The notes beneath the pieces are model-generated. The model saw only the letters and a list, made by a program, of their open reading frames with translations, did not search any database and was not told where the DNA came from. From Cherax quadricarinatus (taxonomy: Eukaryota; Arthropoda; Malacostraca; Decapoda; Parastacidae), in the NCBI RefSeq assembly GCF_038502225.1, contig NC_091346.1, forward strand, positions 12,215,865 to 12,279,864: 64,000 nt of DNA, read 5' to 3'. Shown here one piece after another: positions 1 to 9,776 of the stretch. Position 1 is the stretch's first letter; each line of letters opens with the position of its first letter. The translations under genes and the position numbers were made by a program.

Positions 1-2
1 GT

Positions 3-311
3 AAACAACAGCTGGGTCAGTCTTATTTCGACTTTTTAAGGAAGCAGTCGAAAGCATTCAATAAGTGGTATAAGGCAACTGGCATCGCCATTTTCTCAGA
101 CCCTTTACAACTAATTTTGGTGGATAACCTGCTGGAAACTGCTGAACCAGAGGTTAGAATCTTTCTTGAAAATCATTTGTTGCCCACTACTTTGGAAGCA
201 GCCATGTTCGCTGATACTTTTGAGACTAATCGCTTCTTGTCTGAGCAGTCTTATCTTTCTTCTCAACAGCCTGACATGAGCAGAGATCATCAAAGAAGAG
301 TTCCTGACTAG
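3..311 (+). pseudogene. gypsy gag C-terminal capsid fragment (SCAN-like)
   Basis: The frame is open from the window edge to a TAG at 309-311. It reads as the second half of a gypsy capsid: an LRKQSKAFNKW segment followed by VDNLLETAEPEVRIFLENHLL and a helix ending in ADTFE. This matches, segment for segment, the SCAN-like part of gag in the younger element at 60,620-60,870. Known family fact: the vertebrate SCAN domain was derived from the capsid of Gmr1-like gypsy elements. Downstream (312-566) a shifted frame holds a Q/P/G-rich stretch and a damaged zinc knuckle (a CCH cluster near 515-525), so the rest of gag is out of frame. Confidence 0.7.
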
Positions 312-566
312 AGGAAGAAGTGCCAGGACGAAGGTGACCGATGATGCCAAACAACTAAGTCACCTGGTGAACCACGTTATCCAACTAATGGTCAACCTGG
401 CGAGCCATGTTATACTCAGGGTCAACCTACTCGTTCTCAACACGGTGAGCAATGCCGTCAGTATACAGACTGGTGCCAATCACAAAATCAGCAGAGAGCC
501 ACGGCAGTAGGTTTCTGTTGTCATTAACCCCAACCATTAGGGAAAATTACTAATCTCCCTAGCAAA

Positions 567-1211
567 ATGAATCAGAAAGAAGTAGAATATGGAATGGCCC
601 CATACTACAGTACTTGTCATATATCCCTTCAGGAGAGTTCAAAGAAAACAGAAGTAAGAACATATAGGGATACTGGGGCATATTGTTCCCCAACACAAGA
701 GGAAGTACTCCCCCTCTCTGAACAATTGTCATTACACTCTTCAGCTCTTTTAGAAGCGTTTGGAGGAGCAGTATTTTCTGTCCCTTTACATAAAATATAT
801 GTGCAAAGTAAATATTTCACTGGCTATTTGACTGTAGGTGTTTCTGATGGATTTCCTATGAAAGATGCCGTGTTATTACTGGGTACAAACATTGATTCTA
901 CTAATTGTCCAGAACCTATAATGACTAATTCTTCTCCAATGTTGGCCATAACTCAGACAAAATCCCAAGGAATGTTTAATGAGAATGATAACTCATCCTT
1001 GGACCACTCTGATCTTGGACTAGTTAATTTGTTTTACGAGGAAAACTGGCTAGGGCTTTGTAAATTTGCTGAACAGACCCAGATCAAACCTTCCTATTCC
1101 AGGGTTGCAGGATTGCCAGATATCTGTTTCCATGCCCGAGGGACTATCCATTTGGGAACAACAGGGAAAAGAACCTTCCATGAATTTCACTTTTCAGGCA
1201 GCCACAGGTGA
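567..1211 (+). pseudogene. gypsy aspartic protease region
   Basis: An open frame of 214 codons contains the retropepsin-type motif D-T-G (in YRDTGAYC, about residue 36) in a beta-rich context. It is followed by LLEAFGGAVFSVPLHK and a TGYLTVGVS segment that aligns by eye with the protease of the element at 61,314. The product would cut the Gag-Pol polyprotein. The frame ends early at 1,211 and the link to integrase (1,212-1,307) is out of frame. The homologous frame in copy 2 is 10,449-11,093, with only a few substitutions. Domain identity rests on DTG plus this alignment. Confidence 0.7.
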
Positions 1212-1307
1212 ATCCTCCTCTGATCACCCAGTCAAATATAAAATTAAAAAAGACTTCTTAATCTGCACTGAGATTGGTAAGGAGGTAGAGGGAAGGCAAA
1301 AAACAGA

Positions 1308-2303
1308 TTGGTAGTTTCTAAAAAGTTTAGATCACAAATATTAAATATAGCTCATAACTCTTCATTAGGAGGCCACTTAGGAATTACTAAAACCATGTAT
1401 AGAATATTAAAAGAATTTGTTTGGCCAAAGCTAAGTGAAGATGTGAAACCTGAACACGCCATTAAACCTGTACCTCTCCATCCCATACCTGCAGATGGAG
1501 AATCTTTTGCAGAGTTAATCATAAATTGTGTAGGTCCATAACCCAAGTCTAAGTCTGGGAATCAGTATTTATTCACTATTAAGGACAAAGTTATTAGATA
1601 TCCAGAGGCAATCCCAATGCGCAGTATCAGAACCAAAGCCATTCTTAAGGCCTTAACTAGGTTTATCTCCTGCTTTGGCATTCCTAAGTCTATTCAGAGT
1701 GATCAAGATACTAATTTTACTGCCAAAGGATTTAGGTAAGCATTAACTAGGCTAGGAATAATTCATAAATTATCCACTGCCTATCATCCTCAGTCCCAAG
1801 GCACCTTGGAAAGATTTCATCAGATATTAAGAACCGTGATGAGAACTTTTTGCTTGCATTTTCCTACAGACTTGGATGAATCACTTCCTCTGTTGCAGTT
1901 CGCAATGAGAGAAACTCTGCAGGAGTCCACAGAGTACAGTACATTTGAGCTGATCTTTGGGCACAACGTACGAGGTCATCTTCGGGTGCTCAAGGAAGAA
2001 TGAATGGGAGAAGACGCCTGCTTAACACTTTACAACCTTTATTCAAGGTTGCAGGTGGCACGTCAGTTGTCTAAGGCTAACTTAAAAGCAGCTCAAAATA
2101 CTATGAAACAGAGGTATAACAGAAACTCAAAGTTTCGCTCCTGCCACCCAGGAGACAAGGTGTTGGTGCAGGAACCTATACCTGGTCACACCCTAAAACC
2201 TAGATTTACGGGGCCTATGCAAATTGTAAGTAAACTATCTGATTTAAAATATACCACATTAATCAGATTAAAACATTTAATGCTCCAAATAAAATCCCAG
2301 TAA
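1308..2303 (+). pseudogene. gypsy integrase (broken) with GPY/F-like C-terminus
   Basis: Pieces in one frame (1,308-1,541, 1,542-2,003 with stops, 2,004-2,303) read as a retroviral-type integrase. They show the first half of an H2C2 zinc finger (GGHLGITKTMYRILKEFVWP), a core with INCVGP, then QSDQDTNFTAKGF, then STAYHPQSQGTLERFHQ (the D, D and E positions), and a C-terminal module with GDKVLVQ and RFTGPMQIV. Stops lie after CVGP, after AKGFR and after LKEE. Relative to copy 2 this copy lacks 42 bp (14 residues) covering both cysteines of the zinc finger. The order integrase-before-RT is the key feature of the element. Confidence 0.8.
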
Positions 2304-2459
2304 TGACTCTGTCCTCTGTAGACGACCCTGACTCTTTGCACTCTATTCCTGATAATCAAGTAAAGCTTCCCAATTCTATCCTCCTCAAGGAACCTCGTCC
2401 TTTAATGGTGGGACTGTCTAAGAATCAAGTAATAAAGTTGGTAGAATTACCGACAATAT

Positions 2460-2554
2460 GTAAAGTAAAAGGACACAAGTGAAACTAATGTGACATTTAT
2501 TGTGGCAACGTTTCGCTCTCCAGGAGCTTTATCAAGCCATTACAAACAATACAT
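2460..2554 (-). repeat. PLE inverted terminal repeat, left, copy 1
   Basis: Reverse complement of 4,722-4,816 with about three visible differences. It carries, on the minus strand, a hammerhead-like core: TTGATAA, a short GCTC/GAGC stem and GAAAC. Penelope elements are known to carry direct or inverted terminal repeats with hammerhead motifs. Confidence 0.75.
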
Positions 2555-2830
2555 GGACACAGAGGGTATATAAAGTCTCAGAGTGAGGTGCAATACTAGT
2601 GAGGTAACATTTCGATGTTCACTAGTGGTAGTAGTAGTAGTAGTAGTAGTATTGGTAGTGACAAAAGTAATACAATATGATAGAGCAATTAATTCGTAGA
2701 AGAGTAAAAGGATATAAAAGCTATTACTTGGGTAACATAAAAATAGGTTGGACAAATATAGTCTGGAAAGAGGCAGCTTGTTTCAGTGTTCACTCTCTGT
2801 AATGTGCTTTGTGTAGTATAACAGGAGAGA

Positions 2831-3470
2831 CTATGTGATGGCAGGGTTTACTGTTTTCAGGAGGATTCTTGCTAAGACTTCGGAGATGGTGAAACTGCCG
2901 TTGTTTTGTTTAATTGTATTCGAAACAGCGATCAGTGCTGATTCGAGGCACTTGCATCTGCGGAAATTAGTTTCTTTGATCACTAATTGGGCGTCTCTGA
3001 ATTTCATGAGATGATTGGTGGAATTTCGGTGTTGTACACAGGCGTTGTTCAAGTTATCGTTCCTACATGCGTAAATGTGTTCATTGAGGCGGGTGTCGAG
3101 GTTTCTTGCTGTTTCACCTACGTAAATCTTGTCACAGCCTCCACAGGGTATAGTGTAAACTCCTGCATTGACTGGTTCGTTGTGCTTGGATTGTGTCCTG
3201 GTTAGATCCTTTATTGAAGTGCTAGAAGCGACGGCGACTCTGGTGTTAGCTTGTGAAAGTACTTGTGAGACGTTCAGTGCAACCTGGCTGTTGGGAAGAA
3301 TTATAACTTTGTTGGGAGTGGTGTTGATGCGTGCAGAATTAATGATCTGAAGAGCTCTTTTCTTGCAGTCTTTGATGAAAAAGGAAGGAAAGTGTAACTC
3401 AGTGAATGTTTGGTGAATATATGTACATTCCTCGTCAAGAAACTCAGGACTGCAAATTCGGTATGCTCTT
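2831..3470 (-). pseudogene. PLE GIY-YIG endonuclease domain, copy 1
   Basis: Minus-strand sequence downstream of the RT encodes a GIY-YIG nuclease, the endonuclease of canonical Penelope elements. The signature is GVYTIPC followed by KIYVGETARNLDTRLNEH, then a helix with CVQHRNSTNHLMKF. A CCHH-like cysteine/histidine context is visible (ACRNDNL, CVQHRNSTNH). It continues into the family C-terminus (ECLESALI-like segment with YRRCKCLES), which copy 2 lacks. It is separated from the RT frame (3,572-4,786) by stops and shifts around 3,470-3,571, so no full-length protein is made. Only the last 73 codons (2,831-3,052) form one uninterrupted frame. Confidence 0.75.
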
Positions 3471-3571
3471 AGGAAAAACTCGATGATGATGCCTGTTTTG
3501 GTCTTGGTATCTTGACTGGAATAGAAGTGTGTGAGATCATTTTTATTGGTGGGTTTCCGATCAACTTGAAA

Positions 3572-4786
3572 TCATAGGTTGTTGTCTACTTTATGAATGA
3601 GGACGTCGAGGAAAGGTAGCTTGTCATAGGACTCTTCTTCTAGTGTAAACTGGATCGCCGGTTCAACTGCGTTGAGCCTTGCCTGAAGATCCCGTACATC
3701 AAAACGTTTTCGAGTTATTACGAGGACATCGTCCACGTAACGTAACCAAGTGACGCTTGAAGGGATGATGTTGGCGAAGTGTTCGGACTCTAGGTGTTCC
3801 ATGTATAAGTTGGCTAGGACGGCACTGATTGGGGACCCCATTCCCATGCCGTAGGTTTGTTTGTAGAGCTTGTTATAGAAAGAAAAACAGTTGAAATTAA
3901 CACAGAGTTCAATCAAGTCAACAAAATCTCCGGGAGGTAGAGGAAGATTAAGGTCCTGATTGACTTTACGTCGTAGAACCTCGATGGCTTTTTTGGTAGG
4001 TACTTTTGTGAAGAGGGAAGTCACATCCAAACTGCTTAGTTTCTTGTTACGGATGGAGAGGTTACGGATGCGGTTGAGAAGGTCGCCTGAGTGTTTAAGA
4101 TGAGCGGGGCTGATGGTCCCCAGAAGGCAGGAAAGATGTTTGGCAAGAACTCCGGCTAGTTTGTGTGGAGCACTGCCTATTCCTGACGTGATTGGTCTGA
4201 GAGGAATATTGTGTTTATGGGTCTTGGGTAAACCATACATATGTGCTGGTTTAGGGTTGCTTGGTAACAAGTACAGAAGTTTCTTCCCTTCTCTAGTGCG
4301 TTTGAGTATTTGTCTGGTTTTGTATAGAAAATCTTTGGTGAGCGTCTCCCACTGTTGAGTGCTGATGGGTTCGTATGTAGATTGATCATTCAAAAGGTCC
4401 ATCATTTTAGTGTTGTAGTCACTGGTGTTGAGTATGACGACTCCACCTCCTTTGTCGGCGGTGGTGACGATAATGTTGGGGTCGTTGGCGAGGTTCATAA
4501 GGGCAGTGATGTATCGTCTAGGAAGATTAGAAGAAGAAGGTTCACATAAAGCTGCAGTGAGAAGGCCCTGTATATAACCCTTCTGGAAGTTGCTCTCACT
4601 GTGTCTATGGTTCCTGGTAACAAGATTGAGTTGATAGTTAGGTTTGCGTATGCTGGTGGTAAATTTAAGTCCCAGACTCAGTGCTTGTTTTTCGTAATCG
4701 GTTAAGGTGCGTGACGATAAGATGTATTGTTTGTAATGGCTTGATAAAGCTCCTGGAGAGTGAAACGTTGCCACAATAAATGTCAC
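3572..4786 (-). pseudogene. PLE reverse transcriptase, copy 1
   Basis: A 404-codon frame contains the Penelope RT landmarks in order: TTADKGGGVVI, MYGLPKTHK followed by LRPITSGIG, SLDVTSLFTKVP, GMGMGSPISAVLANLYMEHLE and LRYVDDVLVIT (catalytic DD). The enzyme would copy the element's RNA at a nicked target. The N-terminus starts inside the inverted repeat (MTFIVATF), as in copy 2. The frame stops at 3,572 just before the tether to the GIY-YIG domain, where copy 2 stays open about 30 codons longer. Known Penelope proteins are longer and continuous, so this is a broken copy. Confidence 0.85.
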
Positions 4787-4816
4787 ATTAGTTGCACTTG
4801 TGTCCTTTTACTTTAC
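4722..4816 (+). repeat. PLE inverted terminal repeat, right, copy 1
   Basis: Inverted partner of 2,460-2,554. Hammerhead-like parts on the plus strand: TTGATAA at 4,741-4,747, stem II GCTC (4,749-4,752) / GAGT (4,758-4,761, one G-U pair) with a CTGGA loop, and GAAAC at 4,762-4,766. Confidence 0.75.
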
Positions 4817-4829
4817 AAGAATCAAGTAA

Positions 4830-5980
4830 CAAGTTTAACTGCGCTTATGCAGTCTTACCTTGATATCTTTTCGGATGTTCCGAAAAAATGTAAACTAGGA
4901 TATAATGATGTAGATGTTGGAAACTCTAAACCTATTAAACTCTCCCCCTACAGAGCTAATCCTGAAAAACAGAGGCTACTTCAGCAGGAGGTAGAATTTC
5001 TGTTAGAACATGGGTTAGTGGAGGAGTCATCTAGTCCATGGGCTTCACCATGCATCCTTGTTAAAAAAACTGATGTAGGTTTTCGTATGTGTACAGACTA
5101 CCGTAAGGTGAATGAGGTCACTATTTCAGATGCTTACCCTCTGCCACGTTTGGATGGCGTAATCGAGTTCGTGGATAAGGCTACTTTTCTGTCTAACTCG
5201 ACCTCCTTAAAGATTACTCTCAGGTACCTTTAACAGCTAAGGTGAAGGAAATTTCTGCCTTCGTAATTCCAGGAGGTCATTATCAATATACAGTAACCCC
5301 CCTTCAGAATGAAAAACTTGCTGGCATCATTCCAGAAACTGATCCATCAGGCTATTAAAGGTCTTGAAGGCATGGTTGTGTACCTAGATGACATTGTTGT
5401 TGTGTTGGATACTTGGGACCAACATATGTTTAGACTTAAAGCTCTCTTTCAGACATTTCAGAGTTTCCACTTAACTGTTAATTTATCTAAGTCATCCTTT
5501 GGCCAATCTACTTTTAGTTTTTTGGGCCGTGAAGGAGGTAGTGGCAAAGTGGCCCCTAAATGTGCTAAAATTCTTGCCATCAAAAACTATCCAGTACCTC
5601 ATGATAGAAAATCTTTCCAACATTTCCTAGGTATGATAGGGTTTTATAGACGATTCCATAAGAATTTTGCATATGTGGTAGCCCACTTAACTTCACTTAC
5701 CAGTCACAAAATCCATTTTCAGTGGACTCCAGAGTGTCAAGACGCTTTCACTAAAGCAAAGTGTATTCCTTGTATTGCACCCATTCTTCTGTCTCCTGAA
5801 GAAGATAGATTGCAGCCTGTGGCTTACTACTCAGCCATATATCACCCTCACCAGAGGGCCTACTCCACAATTGAAAAAGAAGCCCTCGTTCTGATACTGG
5901 CATTAGAGCATGTCGAGGTCTACATGGGTTAGTCATCTCAACTGGTTACAGTCTACAGTGACCATAACCCTCTGGTCTAC
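4830..5980 (+). pseudogene. gypsy reverse transcriptase / RNase H, copy 1
   Basis: Gypsy pol resumes after the PLE. The first part (to 5,230) has the RT fingers and palm: LEHGLVEESSSPWASPCILVKK, FRMCTDYRKVN and DAYPLPRLD. Stops follow at 5,231-5,308, where the first catalytic-Asp region is lost. A second frame (5,309-5,932) carries MVVYLDDIVVV (YxDD), the thumb and an RNase H-like tether ending in AYSTIEKEALVLILALEHV. The stretch between the thumb and PVAYYSA is shorter than usual, so the first RNase H aspartate segment seems lost. A shifted frame continues with VTVYSDHNPLVYLLG to about 5,980. In this element type RT/RNase H is the last pol module. Confidence 0.8.
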
Positions 5981-6409
5981 CTCCTTGGTCTATTCCTTCT
6001 CCTGCATAGGGAGCATCTCTCTTTTTCCAGTTTGCATCTTCTCTTTTATTTTCTTAAAGGAATGTGCATTGAGCGTACTCAAATGCCATAGAGATAATTC
6101 TTTGTAGCCAACGGTTCTGATAGCTAGTTTCCAAAGTTTCCACTAGAGGGCAGGTCTCTAGGTAGGCATACCCAGACCTGCCTCACTCTCACTTGGCGAC
6201 CAGGCATCCTAGAGTCAACAGCTCCACTCCTCTCTCCCTCGCAGGAATGGCCCTCTGGGTCGCCCAAGGAAAACACTGCCTGTGTACCACGAACCCAAAT
6301 AAAATAAGGAGCCTCCAAAGGCTTATCATACATCCCCGCCTGCATACACACACAAAATGTACAATTGAAACAGGGTATCTTCCCAGCTTGTTTCATTTAG
6401 GACATGGCT
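5981..6409. other. non-coding tail after gypsy RNase H
   Basis: No supported gene. 5,981-6,120 is a decayed continuation of the RNase H region. 6,121-6,409 contains C-rich sequence shared with copy 2 (15,953-16,241). It could be residual gypsy 3' untranslated region or LTR, but no matching 5' LTR was found in the window. Confidence 0.35.
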
Positions 6410-6706
6410 GATTTGAAGCTACTGAATGTTTTTGTTACTGAAATCGAATTTGGTGAAGACACCCTCATAACTGTTCTTATGCTGATCAGGCGCCCTGCAC
6501 ATACATGTCTGTACTTCTATTATGTTATGATACTATTTTATTTCGTAACAGCTCATCACTGTTAGTGAAGACGAGGTCAAGTGTATTTTCCAGTCTTGTT
6601 GGCTCCACTATTTGCTGGCTTAAGGTGAATTTGTTGCAGAGATTTATTGGCTCGTGTGTCTGTGAATTTTCATCTCAGCTGCCTCCTGGGGCTATGTCTG
6701 CTATGT
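6410..6706 (-). mobile_element. LINE endonuclease fragment (truncated at duplication edge)
   Basis: Minus-strand reading gives SQQIVEPTRLENTLDLVFTNSDELL, the conserved stretch before the SDH motif of LINE APE-type endonucleases. The same fragment continues further upstream in copy 2 (to 16,955). Here it stops at about 6,706, where homology between the two blocks ends and piggyBac-like sequence begins. Confidence 0.6.
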
Positions 6707-7228
6707 CTGGACAAATACCCATAAACAACAGAATACCTATGAACTTCATGATTTCTTCAGATTCGGTTACAAAAGTTGTATCCATATTTTTTTTTTTTTG
6801 TTTGGCATACATATTTGTTTGATATGTGATGTTATCTATCGTATTTTGAGTAAAAAACTTGCTAAAATAATCAAATGGACAACTAATTTCAAGAGGCTTT
6901 CATGTTCGTATACAGTCAAAGGGTCATTTTAGATGTCTTTGTTGTTCCAGTGTGTCTGAACTAGAGGAGTAAGCTCATCATGAAGATCTTCATCAGGGTA
7001 CTCCTCGATTGCAATACTTTTCTTTTTCTGGGCTAATTTAGGCTTTTTGGAAGGTCTATCTTCCTCCTCCTCATCACTTGACACCTCTACATCCCGTGGC
7101 AAGTATTTATCACCATTGTTAAGCAATTCCAGGTCATCTGGCTCTTGATCTGAGTCACTTTCGCCCAAAACTCAGACATATTTGGACTTCTCTTTGGAGG
7201 GCTAACCATAAAACAATTTCTCATTGAT
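6707..7228 (-). pseudogene. piggyBac transposase N-terminal fragment
   Basis: Minus-strand reading gives an acidic start (GESDSDQEPDDLELL, EVSSDEEEEDRPSKKPKL), then PLEISCPFDYFSKFFTQNTI, TNMYAKQK and TTFVTESEEIMKFIGILLF. This is the usual opening of a piggyBac DDE_Tnp_1_7 transposase: acidic leader, then a PxxFFxxFF segment with TNxYA, then EI-F-GI-L-MGI. Stop codons and frameshifts interrupt it (one between an upstream ATG at about 7,208 and GESDSD; one after NNKDI), and the catalytic D residues are missing because the sequence ends at 6,707. The breakpoint coincides with the end of the block duplication. Confidence 0.65.
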
Positions 7229-7489
7229 CTGGAAGGACAATTAAAACGTTCTGTTCACATCCAAACCACTACCGAATTCATATATGCATTAGAAAAATTA
7301 ATATAAATATTTATTTACTGAAATCGCTAATTTGAACTGCGGGCAGGGCCGTATATTTTCAGGCCTGGTTCTTCGCACTTTTTTCAACTGCATGGTGCAC
7401 TCATATTATGCTTCACACAAACTTTACATATATATCAAAATATGGCTAAACTATTCATTTATGCACTAGACACAACAATCAGTACTTAC
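7229..7489 (-). other. probable 5' UTR intron of the piggyBac relic
   Basis: On the minus strand a GTAAGT donor follows position 7,490, and a pyrimidine-rich acceptor ending TTCCAG precedes 7,228, just upstream of the transposase ATG region. This is inferred from splice consensus only. Confidence 0.35.
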
Positions 7490-8004
7490 CGACAATGCAG
7501 AGGGTAAAATCCAACAGTATATGAGTGTCACTCGATGAAAAAACTGCTCAGCGATGCCAAGCTAGAAGTGTTTACATTTTGGTCTCTCAACCAATGGAAA
7601 ACGAGCAGATGGCATCACCACTTAGCTAGAGCGACTCATAGAAGGCTTGTGATTGGTCCAAACTAGAAAACGGGAACCCAGATGCGCAGGGGGAGTAGGA
7701 TGACTTGCGCAAAAAAAACGCTTACACGCCTGTAAAAATATGGGCGTGCCTGATAAAGGGCCTTGCTATCTCTCAGGCACTGCATGTCAGCCTTGCAATA
7801 GATTCGCTATTGCATGTCAACCTTGCTATTGTATGTGTGTATCCTCTAGTCGTACTGTGCATTGCTTGTTGCATATATTACAAACAGCATGTTAAGTTGG
7901 GGTTAATGTCACTTGCATGAGTCAGACAATTGGTGTCTGAATTCACTCTATCAAATCTGCCCAAATTCTCTCTGCAGCATTCCTGGTGAATTGCTCGTTC
8001 TATA
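7490..8004. other. non-coding stretch between piggyBac relic and gypsy gag
   Basis: No gene is supported. A GGGG-TTAA at about 7,895 could be a piggyBac end next to its TTAA target; this is a guess. Sequence up to 8,004 may include the untranslated leader or LTR of gypsy copy 2, but no LTR partner was found. Confidence 0.3.
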
Positions 8005-8540
8005 GGTATAGAGAATCAAAACACTCTTACTGCTGCGCAGCTTCGTAACATTATTCGTGCAAAGTTGAGAGCTGAAGCAACTATGGTACACTAAATTAAC
8101 GTGTCTCCCACTACAGGAGTGGTTAATTGGAGATCTCTGCTCTGGTTCCTTTGTAATGAGAGAGACATAACACCTGAATGCTCAGACCAGCAGTCTCGTG
8201 AAGCAGCGGGTGCATTGGGTTTGTGTAAGGATCAGTCCACTTCATTGGTGCTTGAGTTAGCCAAACTCAGTCTTGAAACAACCAGGGAGCAGCAAGCATA
8301 TGCTAGGGAGGAGTTTGAAAGAGAGAAGGAGAGGAGACAATTCAAGCAGAATGTAGATGACTTTAGTGTGCGAAAGACAGTATAGCTAGTTCCTCGTTTG
8401 GTTGAAGCCGAGCCTGCAAAATTTTTTGACGCATTTGAAAACCAGGCTCGAGCATTAAAGCGGCCTGAGGCGCACTGGGCAGCACTGGTGCATACAGCAT
8501 TGTACAGTAAGGCACAGGAATTTACGTTTGTACTCACAAA
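8005..8540 (+). pseudogene. gypsy gag N-terminal half, copy 2
   Basis: Frames read QNTLTAAQLRNIIRAKLRAEA, then a central linker (GALGLCKDQSTSLVLELAK) and a charged coiled-coil-like stretch (REEFEREKERRQFKQ). After a TAG near 8,383 comes KFFDAFENQARALKRPEAHWAAL. The last segment matches FENQARAMNWPRKHWATLL in the gag at 60,445, which fixes the identity as Gmr1-type capsid. The frame is cut by the LINE inserted at about 8,541. The protein would have formed virus-like particles around the element's RNA. Confidence 0.65.
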
Positions 8541-9776
8541 GTTATGGGTCGAGTCACAGCTCCTGGCCCTGCCTTTTCACTGGTCGCTACTAGGTCACTT
8601 CCTGCTTCATAAGCTTTATCATACCTCTTCTTAAAGCTATGTATGGATCCTGCCTCCACTACATCAATTTCCAGATTATTACACTTCCGGACAACCCTAT
8701 GACTGAAGAAATACTTCCTTACATCCCTGTGGTTCATCTGAGTCTTCGACTTCCAACTGTGACCCCTTGTTGCTGTGTCCCATCCCTTGAACATCCTGTC
8801 TCTGTCCAACTTGTCGATTCCTCTCAGTAATTTACATGTCGCTATCATATCCCCCCTATCTTTCCTGTCTTCCAGTGTCATCAGGTAGATTTCCCTTAAC
8901 TTCTCCTCGTAGGACATACCCCTTACCTCCGGGACTAGTCTTGTTGCAAACCTTTGCACTTACTCTAGTTTCCTTACATGCTTGGCTAGGTGAGGGTTCC
9001 AAACTGGTGCTGCATACTCCAATATGGGCCTAACGTACACAGTGCCCGGTGTTATACTCACCCTAAGATCATTTTCCTTGAACGAGGTTTGTAGGCTCTG
9101 ACCTACTCTGTACTCAGTCTGTGATCTTTTCCCTTCCCCAATCTTCATGATTTTGCACTTAGTGGGGTTGAACTCCAGGAGCCAGTTGCTGGTCCAGATC
9201 TTTCTGTAGCTCTGACTGGTCCTTATCCGATTGAATTCTTCTCATCAACTTCTCGTCTAGAAACAGGCACATTTCTGCGTCCATCATGTCGTTCACAAAT
9301 ACCAGAAACAGCATCGGTCCTCCTACTGATCCCTGTGGCACCCCGCTCATTATAGGCGCCCACTCTAACACCTCGCCACGTACCATGACTCTCTGTTGTC
9401 TTTCTGACAGGTATTCCCTGATCCACTGTAGTGCCTTCCTGTTATCCCTGCCAGGTCCTCCAGCTTTTGCACTAATCTCTTGTGTAGAACTGTGTTAAAT
9501 GCCTTCTTACAGTCCAAGAAAATGCAATCTACCCACCCCTCTATCTCTCTCTTGTCTCACTACCGTCACCCTGTTATAGAACTCGAGTAGGTTTGTGATG
9601 CAGGACTTCCCGTCCCAAAAACCATGTTGGCTGTCATTGATCAGCTCATTCCTTTGTAGGTGCTCCAACACTCTTCTCCTGAAAATTTTCTCCATGACCT
9701 TGCATACTATACACATCAGTGACACTGGTCTGTAGTTTAATGCTTCATGTCTGTCTCCTTTTTAAATGTTTAAATG
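8541..9776 (-). mobile_element. 5'-truncated LINE (CR1/Jockey-group, family A) inserted in gypsy gag
   Basis: Minus-strand reading gives the second half of a LINE RT and its C-terminus: VMEKIFRRRVLEHLQ followed by NDSQHGFWDGKSCITNLLEFYNR, then SGVPQGSVGGPMLFLVFVNDM, then YVRPILEYAAPVWNPHL, then ATRLVPEVRGMSYEEKLRE and the tail VRKYFFSHRVVRKCNNL. Frames shift several times (9,507, 9,159, 8,960). The region around the catalytic F/YADD is not recognisable. Gypsy gag resumes at 9,777, so this insertion is younger than gypsy copy 2. The same family supplies the decayed copies at 50,994 and 53,839. Confidence 0.8.

Larger units (their letters stand above)
2460..4816 (-). mobile_element. Penelope-like element, copy 1, nested in gypsy copy 1
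   Basis: A 2.36-kb element on the minus strand has about 95-bp inverted terminal repeats (2,460-2,554 and 4,722-4,816). It encodes a Penelope-type reverse transcriptase and a GIY-YIG endonuclease. A 13-bp direct repeat, AAGAATCAAGTAA, lies at 2,420-2,432 and 4,817-4,829, consistent with a target duplication. On the left, 27 bp separate it from the inverted repeat. Gypsy coding sequence continues on both sides. A short (TAG)n run lies at about 2,627-2,652. The same nested insertion is in copy 2, so it happened before the block was duplicated. Confidence 0.85.
1..6120 (+). mobile_element. Gmr1-like Ty3/gypsy retrotransposon, copy 1 (5' end outside window, decayed, PLE nested inside)
   Basis: Gag, aspartic protease, integrase and then reverse transcriptase/RNase H relics follow each other on the plus strand. 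A Penelope-like element (2,460-4,816) sits between integrase and RT. The order protease-integrase-RT is that of Gmr1-like gypsy elements, not of ordinary gypsy elements. Each domain is cut by stops or frameshifts, so the copy is dead. It is nearly identical to the copy at about 9,883-15,960. No LTR was recognised; the left end runs off the window and the right boundary is approximate. Confidence 0.85.

Noticed and set aside
8101..8385. Stand-alone host coiled-coil protein
   Set aside because: Continues after a stop into the Gmr1-type capsid motif FENQARA, so it is the gag N-terminal region.
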